A stretch of DNA of 11,835 bases, taken from assembly GCA_027592155.1 (NCBI GenBank), contig JAQCKY010000019.1, forward strand, positions 1 through 11,835, in the 5' to 3' direction. Below the pieces are notes generated by a model that worked only from the letters and a program-made list of their open reading frames with translations, had not been told where the DNA came from and ran no database searches. Made by a program: the position numbers and the translations under genes. Within the stretch, counting starts at the first letter, position 1; each line of letters opens with the position of its first letter. The DNA is from Pseudomonadota bacterium (GTDB lineage: Bacteria > Pseudomonadota > Alphaproteobacteria > Rhodospirillales > UBA2165). This document shows positions 1-6,018 of the stretch, piece by piece.

Positions 1-145
1 GGAGATCAAGACCCGTGCCGCCATCAAGCTGACAAGCCTGGGTCCAGAAAGGCGCGCAAAGAAACTAAAAGTAAAGAGCGGTGAGCGCCGCAAACGCCCC
101 TACGGCCGCCGCGACTCAGACAATCCTAACCGCTCCGTCTGGTAG
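1..145 (+). CDS. 3' end of an unidentified gene (partial)
   Basis: The second reading frame is open from the window edge to a TAG at 143-145, giving about 47 residues rich in Lys and Arg (it contains TRAAIKLTSLGPERRAKKLK). Third positions are mostly G or C in the first half, as in neighbouring genes, which is why I prefer this frame to the first frame (open to a TGA at 82-84). I do not recognise the family. A basic, probably disordered tail would suit a nucleic-acid-binding protein, but that is only a guess. If real, its last 20 bases overlap the end of the convergent DUF2161 gene. Confidence 0.3.
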   Translation, partial: EIKTRAAIKLTSLGPERRAKKLKVKSGERRKRPYGRRDSDNPNRSVW

Positions 146-863
146 CACCGTCCGGCGACATTTCATCGAGCATCGCCAGAACCTCCGAGTGCTGCGCCAG
201 GCCTTCTTGTCCAAGTGCTGTCAGGCGATACACACCGCGCGTCGTCCGCTCAAACCAATCATAGTGATTTTTTTGCAAGATTGAGGCGGCCCGGGAAACG
301 CCCGCGGCTCGTTTAACTTCAGCCACCTTCATTTCAACATTGTCGGCCATCGCAACCGCGCATCGTAGCGCGTCCTGGCGATAGGCGGTGACGATCTTCG
401 TCCTCGTGATACCACCGGTATTCGGGTCGCCGACCCGTGCCGAGAACTCCTTCATCAGGCGTGTTTGGCGCCGGTTATTCTTGCGCGGTTTATAAGGCCC
501 CGGATCGAGCAGCACCTTGCATTGCTGGGCCTCGGCGGTGTCCGGATCCACCAGGATCAGCCCTAAACCCAGCATCTTGCAGAGCTTGAGATAACCGCGC
601 TGCCGGCTGCGCCAATTCCGCCGCTTCGCCGCCGTATCGGGCGCCGGGACCGCAAGATAAATGTCATCGGCAAGGCTTTGGCGGGCAATCCCCTGCAGGA
701 CGAGGTCAATCGAGAAAGCCCGTTTAAGCTCCACCACAACAACCGGCGCGCCTTCTTTTTTGGCGACCACGTCACAGCTGTTCACCTCCGCTTTGACCTC
801 GTAGCCTTTGGCTTCCAGCAATGACTTTATCGGTGCATAGAGATCCGCTTCACTGGCCATCAT
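126..863 (-). CDS. DUF2161 family protein, PD-(D/E)XK nuclease fold
   Basis: A 245-residue cytoplasmic protein. The N-terminal half carries a PD-(D/E)XK core: an opening helix (residues 5-19), Asp31 in NSCDVVA, then a beta strand with Glu45-Leu-Lys47 (VVVVELKR), i.e. the D...ExK triad of metal-dependent nucleases. A helix with Gln57 and Gln62 follows. The C-terminal third (about 170-235) looks like a winged-helix domain (VKRAAGVSRAASILQ, then a Tyr/Arg-rich wing). This matches DUF2161, a family annotated as putative phosphodiesterase whose substrate I do not know. The first of two tandem ATGs is chosen because AAGGA lies 4 nt upstream of it. No restriction or toxin partner is adjacent, so a defence role is not supported. 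A DNA repair or structure-specific nuclease role is possible. The fold call is firm; the activity is inferred. Confidence 0.88.
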   Translation of the reverse strand: MMASEADLYAPIKSLLEAKGYEVKAEVNSCDVVAKKEGAPVVVVELKRAFSIDLVLQGIARQSLADDIYLAVPAPDTAAKRRNWRSRQRGYLKLCKMLGLGLILVDPDTAEAQQCKVLLDPGPYKPRKNNRRQTRLMKEFSARVGDPNTGGITRTKIVTAYRQDALRCAVAMADNVEMKVAEVKRAAGVSRAASILQKNHYDWFERTTRGVYRLTALGQEGLAQHSEVLAMLDEMSPDGATRRSG

Positions 864-897
864 ACCGTCCTTGGAATAACCGCAAGGTTAGCGCTAA

Positions 898-927
898 ATT
901 ATTAATGAATCCGGCATCCGCCCTCAA
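898..927 (-). promoter_or_regulatory. Possible sigma70-type promoter of the DUF2161 gene
   Basis: Read on the minus strand, TTGAGG (922-927, 4/6 to TTGACA) is followed after 18 nt by AATAAT (898-903, 5/6 to TATAAT) in a locally A+T-rich patch. Transcription would start about 25-30 nt before the ATG at 863. A small TAACC-GCAA-GGTTA hairpin (877-890) would lie in the leader. This is consensus matching only. Confidence 0.35.
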
Positions 928-995
928 CTTTGAAGGCTTGGCGGTCCAACCTTGCCCAGGCACAATCCAGCCAGTTCAAATTACCGGCGGCAACC

Positions 996-1889
996 ATGGC
1001 CAACCAACCTACCGTCCAGATGATCGCCGCGAACGGCATCCGGCATTCTGTCGCCCAAGCCGGCGACGGCCCGCCGATGATCCTGCTCCATGGCTGGCCT
1101 CAGACGAAACATGCTTGGCGCAAGATCATCCCGGCCCTCTCGGCGCATTACCGGGTCATCGCTCCCGATTTGCGCGGGCTCGGCGATACCGACAAGCCCG
1201 ATGGCCCCTATGATTTGCTGACCGGTGCGCGTGACCTCAAGGCATTGATTGAGGCGATGGAGTTGGAGAAACCCTATATCGTCGGCCATGACTGGGGCGG
1301 TCTGATCGCGCGGCGGTTCGCCCTGGAATGGCCGGACCTGGCCGACCGGATAGCAATCCTGGATGTCGCCCCCCACGAGGGCGCCCTGGTCAATCTCAAT
1401 GTCACATCCGCACTCGGCCTCTGGCATTTCTTTTTCCTGCAACAGGCCGACCTCGCCGCCGAACTGATCGCCGGTCGCGAAAAGATCTTCCTCACCGAAT
1501 TCTTTCGCGGCAAATGTTACGATCCGGATACCTTCATCCCGGAATGCGTCGACGACTATGCCCAGGCCTACGCCACCCCCGGGGCGATGCGCCCCAGCCT
1601 CAAATATTACGAAGCGTTATTCGGTGAAAACCGGGCGCTGGAACAGCGCAATCCCGGCGGCAAAATAACCGCGCCGATGCTGGTACTCTGGGGCACCTCT
1701 GGCGGAGTCGGCGCCGTTATCGACATGATGAAGGTCTGGGGCGCGGATGCGGACAATCTCACCGGTAAAGGCTTCGATAATTGTGGGCACTACATGGCCG
1801 AGGAAATCCCGGACGAGGTGACCCAGGCATTGTTGGCGTTTGGCGGAGCCGAAGGTGGGGCATATCATGTTTCGACCGGCTCAACATGA
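996..1889 (+). CDS. Alpha/beta hydrolase, epoxide hydrolase/dehalogenase-like
   Basis: A 297-residue soluble hydrolase of the haloalkane dehalogenase / epoxide hydrolase branch. Oxyanion-hole motif HGWPQT is at 32-37 and RVIAPDLRGLGDTDKP at 53-68. The nucleophile elbow GHDWGG has Asp99 rather than Ser. A cap domain spans about 130-225, and the catalytic His is His265 in CGHYMAEE. Asp123 (LDVAP) matches the acid position used in fluoroacetate dehalogenases. The two carboxylate-binding Arg of those enzymes (pattern HDRGAR) are Trp100 and Leu103 here, and the cap reads His-Phe where they have His-Trp, so fluoroacetate dehalogenase is unlikely. An epoxide, haloalkane or C-C/ester substrate remains open. 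An upstream in-frame TTG at 930 exists; ATG 996 is preferred because family homology starts there, although its ribosome site (GGCGG) is weak. The last ~9 residues and the stop lie in a palindromic repeat. An acyl-CoA ligase follows 84 bp later on the same strand. Confidence 0.92.
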   Translation: MANQPTVQMIAANGIRHSVAQAGDGPPMILLHGWPQTKHAWRKIIPALSAHYRVIAPDLRGLGDTDKPDGPYDLLTGARDLKALIEAMELEKPYIVGHDWGGLIARRFALEWPDLADRIAILDVAPHEGALVNLNVTSALGLWHFFFLQQADLAAELIAGREKIFLTEFFRGKCYDPDTFIPECVDDYAQAYATPGAMRPSLKYYEALFGENRALEQRNPGGKITAPMLVLWGTSGGVGAVIDMMKVWGADADNLTGKGFDNCGHYMAEEIPDEVTQALLAFGGAEGGAYHVSTGST

Positions 1890-1936
1890 GGAACGAGAAT
1901 TGTATCTCCTCATCCTGAGCCCGTCGAAGGACGAGG
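1865..1936. repeat. Inverted pair of 'HPELVEG'-type palindromic repeats
   Basis: Two copies of one palindromic unit in opposite orientation. The right copy (1908-1936) runs CCTCATCCTGAGCC...AAGGACGAGG and folds on itself (CCTC-A-TCCT against AGGA-C-GAGG, one mismatch). One frame would read His-Pro-Glu-Pro-Val-Glu-Gly, the known signature of this dispersed repeat class. The left copy (1865-1889) has a perfect 7-bp stem, TCATGTT/AACATGA, around an 11-nt loop. The copies also pair with each other: 1872-1892 against 1907-1927, 18 of 21 positions complementary, with a 14-nt loop. No T-run follows, so I read this as a REP-like mRNA hairpin, not an intrinsic terminator. The hydrolase stop codon lies inside the left stem. 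Confidence 0.72.
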
Positions 1937-1973
1937 TGGCACAGACCTTGATTGCGATTAGCGGAGCAGCCGG

Positions 1974-3500
1974 ATGAACCTCGCCACTCTCCTTCATAAA
2001 TCCGCCATGCGTTGGGCCAACCGTCCGGCGATCACCCGTGGCAGCAATACCGTACTCAGCTACGCTCAGTTCTTTCAGCGCACCGCGCAGCTGGCAGCAG
2101 GTATGCGGGATAAGCTCGGGTTGGTTCCCGGCGACCGGATTGCCCTGGCCATGTCCAATTGCACCGATTACGCGGTTGTACTGTTCGCCGCCTGGCACGG
2201 CGGATTTGCCGCCGTTCCCATGAACGCCAAGCGCCATTCCCGTGAATTCGCCTACATCCTGGCCGATTCCGAGGCCCGCGTCTGTTTCGTGACATCGAAC
2301 TTGGCAAGCGCCATCGAAGACGCTGCGGCCGAAGCACCGTCGCTGCAGCACATCATCAATATCGATGGCGGCCTGGATGAATATCTAGGGGAGGATGGGC
2401 CCGCCGCCGAGGTCGCGCCGGATGACCTCGCCTGGCTGTTCTATACCTCGGGCACCACCGGGCGGCCGAAGGGTGCCATGGCCAGCCATCGGAACCTGCT
2501 GATGATGACGGTGGGGTATTACGGCGACGTCGATCTTTTGACCGAACAGGATTCGATCCTGCACGCCGCGCCGATGTCCCATGGTTCCGGGCTCTATATT
2601 CTGCCCTATGTCGCCAAAGGCGGCTGTCAGGTGATCCCGGAAAGCGGTGGCTTCGATCCCACAGAGGTGATCGAGCTCCTGCAAGTTCACCGGAACATCG
2701 GCGCCTTCTTTGCCCCAACCATGGTCAAACGCCTGATTAGCCACCCTGCCGCCAAGGATGCTGATTTCACCAATCTCAAAACGATCGTCTATGGCGGCGG
2801 GCCGATGTATGTCGTCGATTGCCAAGAAGCGCTCGATGTTCTGGGCCCAAAACTCGTCCAGATCTACGGCCAGGGTGAATCGCCCATGACCATCACGGCG
2901 CTATCCCGCAGCGATCATACCGACGAAAGCCACCCCCGCTATCTCGACCGCCTCGCCTCGGTTGGGACCGCCCGCACCGATGTCGAGGTCAGGGTTGCGG
3001 ACGCCAACGACGAACCTATGCCCGCCGGCGACGTCGGGGAAATTCTGGTGAGGGGCGACGTCGTGATGACCGGCTACTGGCACAACGAGACGGCGACGGC
3101 GGTGACGTTGCGCGGTGGATGGCTCCATACCGGCGACATGGGCGCCTTCGACGAGGACGGTTACCTCACTCTTAAGGATCGCTCAAAGGACGTGATTATT
3201 TCGGGCGGCTCCAACATCTACCCCCACGAGATCGAGGAAATCCTGCTCACCCACCCGGATGTCGCCGAAGTTTCCGTGATCGGACACCCTCACCCGGACT
3301 GGGGTGAAGAAGTCGTAGCATTTGTGGTTCTGCACGGAAGTGAGATCGACGAAACATCGCTCGACACCCTCTGCCTCGACAACATCGCCCGCTTCAAACG
3401 CCCGAAGCGTTATATCGTCGTCGATGGGCTGCCAAAGAATAACTACGGCAAGATCTTGAAGACATCGCTGAGAGAGCAATTGGCCAATGATGTCGTGTAA
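1974..3500 (+). CDS. Acyl-CoA synthetase (AMP-forming), class I adenylate-forming
   Basis: A 508-residue ligase that activates a carboxylic acid to an acyl-adenylate and transfers it to CoA. All core motifs are present: P-loop YTSGTTGRPKG at 157-167, A5 motif YGQGE at 298-302, TGD at 386-388 (ATP ribose binding), hinge region DRSKD at 402-406, NIYPHEIEE at 414-422, and the adenylation lysine Lys493 in YGKILK. Length fits a medium/long-chain or aryl acid ligase. No membrane segment or carrier domain is seen. Substrate is not determined; the mid-region APMSHGSG (199-206) is common to many acyl-CoA ligases. Start ATG 1974 has GGAG 7 nt upstream. It could share a transcript with the hydrolase, in which case hydrolysis yielding an acid followed by CoA activation would be plausible (inference). 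The TAA stop abuts repeat copy 1 directly. Confidence 0.95.
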   Translation: MNLATLLHKSAMRWANRPAITRGSNTVLSYAQFFQRTAQLAAGMRDKLGLVPGDRIALAMSNCTDYAVVLFAAWHGGFAAVPMNAKRHSREFAYILADSEARVCFVTSNLASAIEDAAAEAPSLQHIINIDGGLDEYLGEDGPAAEVAPDDLAWLFYTSGTTGRPKGAMASHRNLLMMTVGYYGDVDLLTEQDSILHAAPMSHGSGLYILPYVAKGGCQVIPESGGFDPTEVIELLQVHRNIGAFFAPTMVKRLISHPAAKDADFTNLKTIVYGGGPMYVVDCQEALDVLGPKLVQIYGQGESPMTITALSRSDHTDESHPRYLDRLASVGTARTDVEVRVADANDEPMPAGDVGEILVRGDVVMTGYWHNETATAVTLRGGWLHTGDMGAFDEDGYLTLKDRSKDVIISGGSNIYPHEIEEILLTHPDVAEVSVIGHPHPDWGEEVVAFVVLHGSEIDETSLDTLCLDNIARFKRPKRYIVVDGLPKNNYGKILKTSLREQLANDVV

Positions 3501-3585
3501 CCCCCCTCCCTACCCCCCCCCCTAAAGGGAGAGGGGACGCCGCCGCAATTCCCTCTCCCGCGTGCGGGGAAGGGTTAGGGAGGGG
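3501..3585. repeat. Palindromic repeat, copy 1 (left flank of DUF559 gene)
   Basis: About 85 bp, aligning without gaps to 3939-4023 at an offset of 438; I count about 8 mismatches. Features: CCCTCCC at the left end, a central CTAAAGGGAGAGGGGAC and CGCAATTCCCTCTCCCGCG, and GGGTTAGGGAGGGG at the right end, so the two ends are inverted relative to each other. The left arm is degraded by a run of ten C (3513-3522) that replaces the AACCCTCGCCC of copy 2. It begins at the base after the ligase stop. Confidence 0.8.
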
Positions 3586-3610
3586 ACCTTCTTTCGAGTA
3601 GAATACGCCT

Positions 3611-3951
3611 ATGGTTACGCAACGCGCGCGTCAATTCAGAAAAACACCGACCGATGCCGAGGCTCGCCTCTGGACCAGACTCAGGCGACGACAGTTGAAA
3701 GGATATTATTTCCGCCGCCAGGTTCCCCTGGGTCGATACATTGTCGATTTTGTCTGCAAGTCAGAACGCTTGATCGTGGAGTTGGACGGGGGACAGCATG
3801 CAACGCGTTCTGAACAGGATCTGAGGCGAACGAAATGGCTCGAGAGCAAAGCTACCGGGTGCTTCGATTCTGGAATAATGACGCACTCTCAAGGACCGAT
3901 GCCGTTCTAATCGAAATCTTGAAGGCGCTAGATCGCCCGCCCCCTCCCTAA
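3611..3951 (+). pseudogene. DUF559 protein (Vsr-like endonuclease fold), frameshifted
   Basis: The first 80 codons encode a typical DUF559 domain: helix TPTDAEARLWTRLRRRQLKG, then FRRQVPLGRYIVDFVC with Asp46, then LIVELDGGQHA with Glu57, Asp59 and His63, the PD-(D/E)XK-type core shared with Vsr and related nucleases. After Lys80 (AAA at 3848-3850) this frame reads nonsense and ends at 3910. The minus-one frame from 3850 continues the family perfectly (YRVLRFWNNDALSRTDAVL, then IEILKALD) to a TAA at 3949-3951. Restoring one G (AAAGCTAC to AAAGGCTAC) gives the expected Lys-Gly-Tyr-Arg and about 113 residues. The final four Pro and the stop come from repeat copy 2. ATG 3611 begins 25 nt after copy 1. 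A sequencing deletion cannot be excluded. In vivo function of DUF559 is unknown to me; mobile or repair nuclease roles are both conceivable. Confidence 0.85.
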
Positions 3952-4024
3952 CCCTCGCCCTAAAGGGAGAGGGGACCCCATCGCAATTCCCTCTCCCGCG
4001 TGCGGGGGAGGGTTAGGGAGGGGG
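3939..4024. repeat. Palindromic repeat, copy 2 (right flank of DUF559 gene)
   Basis: The better preserved copy. Its ends are near-perfect inverted repeats: 3940-3960 against 4004-4024, 20 of 21 positions complementary (CCCTCCCTAACCC / GGGTTAGGGAGGG core). Inside, two further hairpins are possible: CCCTCGCCCT-AA-AGGGAGAGGG (9 of 10 pairs) and CCCTCTCCC against GGGGGAGGG (8 of 9). In the same orientation as copy 1. It supplies the C-terminal prolines and stop codon of the DUF559 frame and ends 59 bp before the MFS start. It has the architecture of a REP/MITE-like element. Confidence 0.82.
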
Positions 4025-4083
4025 TGCGTTTACATCCCCCCAATGCGGGCCTAGACTCCCGGCGCCGCAATAGTAGATCTTAC

Positions 4084-5352
4084 ATGACGACATCCGACGC
4101 TTCCCCAAACAGGCTAAAAGCCTTGTTCGGTGGCATTGCGGGCGCCTTGAGCCATCCCGTTTACCGCCGCTATTGGCTGAGCAATTCCTTCTCCTCCATG
4201 GGGCGCTGGATGCTGCGGGTTGCTGTCGGCTGGCTGACCTGGGAACTCACTGAATCCCCGGCGATGCTCGGGCTCGTTGCCTTCGCCGACTCCTTTCCCA
4301 TGGTCGTGTTCTCGCTCATCGGTGGCGCTGTCGCGGACAGGATCGGCTATCTGCGGGTGATGCGCTTCAGCCAATTATCCACCGGTCTGATCACCATACT
4401 GTTTGGCGTCCTGGTCGCGACCGGACAGATCAACGTCACCGTCATCGTTATCTTGACCGCGCTCACCGGATCGCTCGAGGCCCTGAGCGGCCCGGCTCGC
4501 TTGTCTGTCGTGCATTCCCTGGTTCCGAAGCAGGATTTGGCCGCCGCCATCGCGCTCGGGTCCACCACCTTCAACGCCGCCCGCACTCTGGGCCCGGCAA
4601 TCGCGGGGCCGCTGTTGATCTGGGCCGGTATCCCCATCGTGATCTTCCTGAGCGCCCTCACCTTTCTTCAGTTCTGGGCGATCATGATGCTGACCCGCAC
4701 GCCGGAGCTCCCACCTAAAGAAACCGTCCGCAAGAACATGGTCCGGGAAATGATCGACAGCGTGCATTACGTTCACCGGGACGCGGGCATTTATTATCTT
4801 ATGTTGATGCTCGGGCTCACTGCGCTGCTTATCCGGCCCTATATCGACTTGCTCGCCGGCGTTTCGGACCAAATGTTCGGGCGCGGACCAGACGGGTTGT
4901 CGATCCTGCTCGCAGGGACCGGGCTCGGCGGATTTGCAGCCGGGCTCTATATTGCGGCCCGCGGTCGGACCGACGGACTTACCCAACTGGTCACGACCAG
5001 TCTGCTGCTCCAGGCCATCGCGCTGGTTCTGTTCACGATCTTCGGCAATATCTGGTTCGCCGCGGCGGCATTGGTCTGTGTTGGATTTTACATTTTGGTC
5101 GGCGGAGTCGGCTCGCAAACGCTGATCCAAAACGCGGTCGATTCTGGGATGCGGGCCCGGGTGATGAGCCTGTTCATTATTATTTCTTGGGGCATTCCGG
5201 CGCTCGGCGCCCTAGCCATGGGCTGGCTCGCCGATTTCATCGGTTTACAGATCACCCTGGGTGGCGGTGGTGTTCTGGCGATCCTCGCTTGGCTGCTGAT
5301 CTTCCGCCGGGGTACCAAAGTCGCTGACCGGTTAGAATTGGGGAAAACTTGA
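4084..5352 (+). CDS. MFS transporter, EntS/MFS_3-like exporter
   Basis: A 422-residue integral inner-membrane protein with about 12 hydrophobic segments. The loop 2-3 signature GGAVADRIGYLRVMR (80-94, Asp85-Arg86) is the MFS motif A. FNAARTLGPAIAGPLL (163-178) and DSGMRARVMSL (353-363) are characteristic of the MFS_3 (PF05977, enterobactin-exporter-like) group. A longer basic cytoplasmic stretch (204-225) separates the two halves. A small-molecule drug or siderophore-type exporter is the best general call; no substrate can be assigned. The frame is open upstream to a GTG at 4000, but that reading comes from repeat copy 2, so ATG 4084, directly before the family homology, is chosen. No clear ribosome-binding site precedes it. 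Linkage to the upstream ligase is interrupted by the DUF559 repeat unit. Confidence 0.93.
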   Translation: MTTSDASPNRLKALFGGIAGALSHPVYRRYWLSNSFSSMGRWMLRVAVGWLTWELTESPAMLGLVAFADSFPMVVFSLIGGAVADRIGYLRVMRFSQLSTGLITILFGVLVATGQINVTVIVILTALTGSLEALSGPARLSVVHSLVPKQDLAAAIALGSTTFNAARTLGPAIAGPLLIWAGIPIVIFLSALTFLQFWAIMMLTRTPELPPKETVRKNMVREMIDSVHYVHRDAGIYYLMLMLGLTALLIRPYIDLLAGVSDQMFGRGPDGLSILLAGTGLGGFAAGLYIAARGRTDGLTQLVTTSLLLQAIALVLFTIFGNIWFAAAALVCVGFYILVGGVGSQTLIQNAVDSGMRARVMSLFIIISWGIPALGALAMGWLADFIGLQITLGGGGVLAILAWLLIFRRGTKVADRLELGKT

Positions 5353-5376
5353 GGGAATCCAACTACCAAAAAAATG

Positions 5377-5412
5377 ATGGGACAATGGGCTCTTGCGAAC
5401 TCATTGTCCCAT
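5377..5412 (-). terminator. Inverted repeat, likely minus-strand terminator
   Basis: A perfect 11-bp stem, ATGGGACAATG / CATTGTCCCAT, around a 14-nt loop. Read on the minus strand it is followed by CATTTTTTT, which suits intrinsic termination of leftward transcription. On the plus strand no T-run follows, so it would at best weakly end the MFS transcript, whose stop is 25 bp upstream. Confidence 0.5.
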
Positions 5413-5521
5413 TGAAGTTATAGACAGCTAGGAACTGTAAATTTCGGGCCGCGTCTAAAAAAACCCGGCGTACCTTGCTTATAGTGCTCTGTCTCGAATT
5501 ATTCTGCTCTAATCCTATGTA

Positions 5522-5548
5522 TTATTGATCGGAAATACCGATCAATAA
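5522..5548 (-). terminator. Perfect 11-bp hairpin just past the oxidoreductase remnant
   Basis: TTATTGATCGG (5522-5532), loop AAATA, CCGATCAATAA (5538-5548), beginning 5 nt beyond the minus-strand stop at 5554. Position and AT-rich stem ends suggest the original terminator of the molybdopterin gene, but there is no long U-tract. A dyad operator is the alternative. Between this and the other hairpin (5413-5521) I see only A+T-rich noncoding sequence. Confidence 0.45.
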
Positions 5549-5553
5549 ATCAG

Positions 5554-6018
5554 CTAGTCCGGCCCGGCATATTCACTCTCGAATTCCTGCACGTCGGCCA
5601 CCGTCCTCTGATAATTTGGATGTATTTCCGGCGCCCATAGCCCAGCATCCAAATTGTCCGGATCGGCTTTACGGATCGAACACAACATGCCGCGCAGGTA
5701 GTAGGTCCCCATGCCCGGATCATAAGGCCCGTCATGGCTGGTCAGGCGGTTGGCATTCGAAGCCCAGATGCCGTGATGGGGCCCCTTCTGCTCCGGAAAC
5801 CACCAGTGGCTCTGCACATGGACGACCCGAGGATCGATGCCGGGCACGATATTGGCGCGCTGCCGACAACTGCCGCGCTTGGTCTCGATCACCACCCAAT
5901 CGCCATCTTTGATATCGTATTGCGCCGCAACATCGGGATGGAGATCGACCTGCGGCCAAGGACGCCCTTTGCGCAGCGTCGGCAGCATCCGATACCCAAG
6001 GTTCGCCCATGGCGACAA
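5554..6018 (-). pseudogene. C-terminal fragment of a molybdopterin oxidoreductase
   Basis: About 154 codons match the C-terminal molybdopterin-dinucleotide-binding domain of the DMSO reductase/formate dehydrogenase superfamily: LGYRMLPTLRKGRPWPQVDL, then HPDVAAQYDIKDGDWVVIET, RGSCRQRANIVPGIDPRVVH, and HWWFPEQKG...GIWASNANRLT, closing with a conserved-looking LRGMLCSIRKA. A full enzyme would have 500-800 further residues upstream (Fe-S and catalytic Mo-binding domains). Instead, homology stops at about 6005, and an in-frame TAA lies 9 nt before the only possible start, a TTG at 6016-6018. I read it as a 5'-truncated remnant left by deletion or rearrangement. The remaining frame is undamaged, so the truncation may be recent or the fragment might still be expressed. 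Metal, cofactor and substrate of the ancestor cannot be told. Confidence 0.8.

Noticed and set aside
126..863. Defence island anchored by the DUF2161 nuclease-fold gene
   Set aside because: No methyltransferase, helicase or other defence partner is adjacent; the fold alone does not support it.
930..995. 22-residue N-terminal extension of the hydrolase from TTG 930
   Set aside because: The start codon is TTG, the extension is unlike the family, and the fold begins normally after ATG 996.
3527..3538. Possible att site: similarity of GGGAGAGGGGAC in the repeats to the tRNA-Met 3' region (GGGAGAGGGAC at 7270-7280)
   Set aside because: Only about 11 low-complexity purines agree; the flanks do not match and no integrase is present.
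3845..3856. Programmed -1 frameshift in the DUF559 gene
   Set aside because: The shift site AGC AAA GCT has no slippery heptamer (Lys-tRNA would have to re-pair on CAA) and no obvious stimulator, so a plain 1-bp deletion or read error is simpler.
4000..4083. Longer MFS start at GTG 4000 (MRGRVREG...)
   Set aside because: The same octapeptide can be read from repeat copy 1 at 3562, so it is repeat-derived. Transporter homology begins at ATG 4084.
5446..5475. CRISPR, riboswitch or toxin-antitoxin elements in the A+T-rich gaps
   Set aside because: No regularly spaced repeats, no TPP/cobalamin-like conserved boxes and no small paired ORFs with family character were seen.
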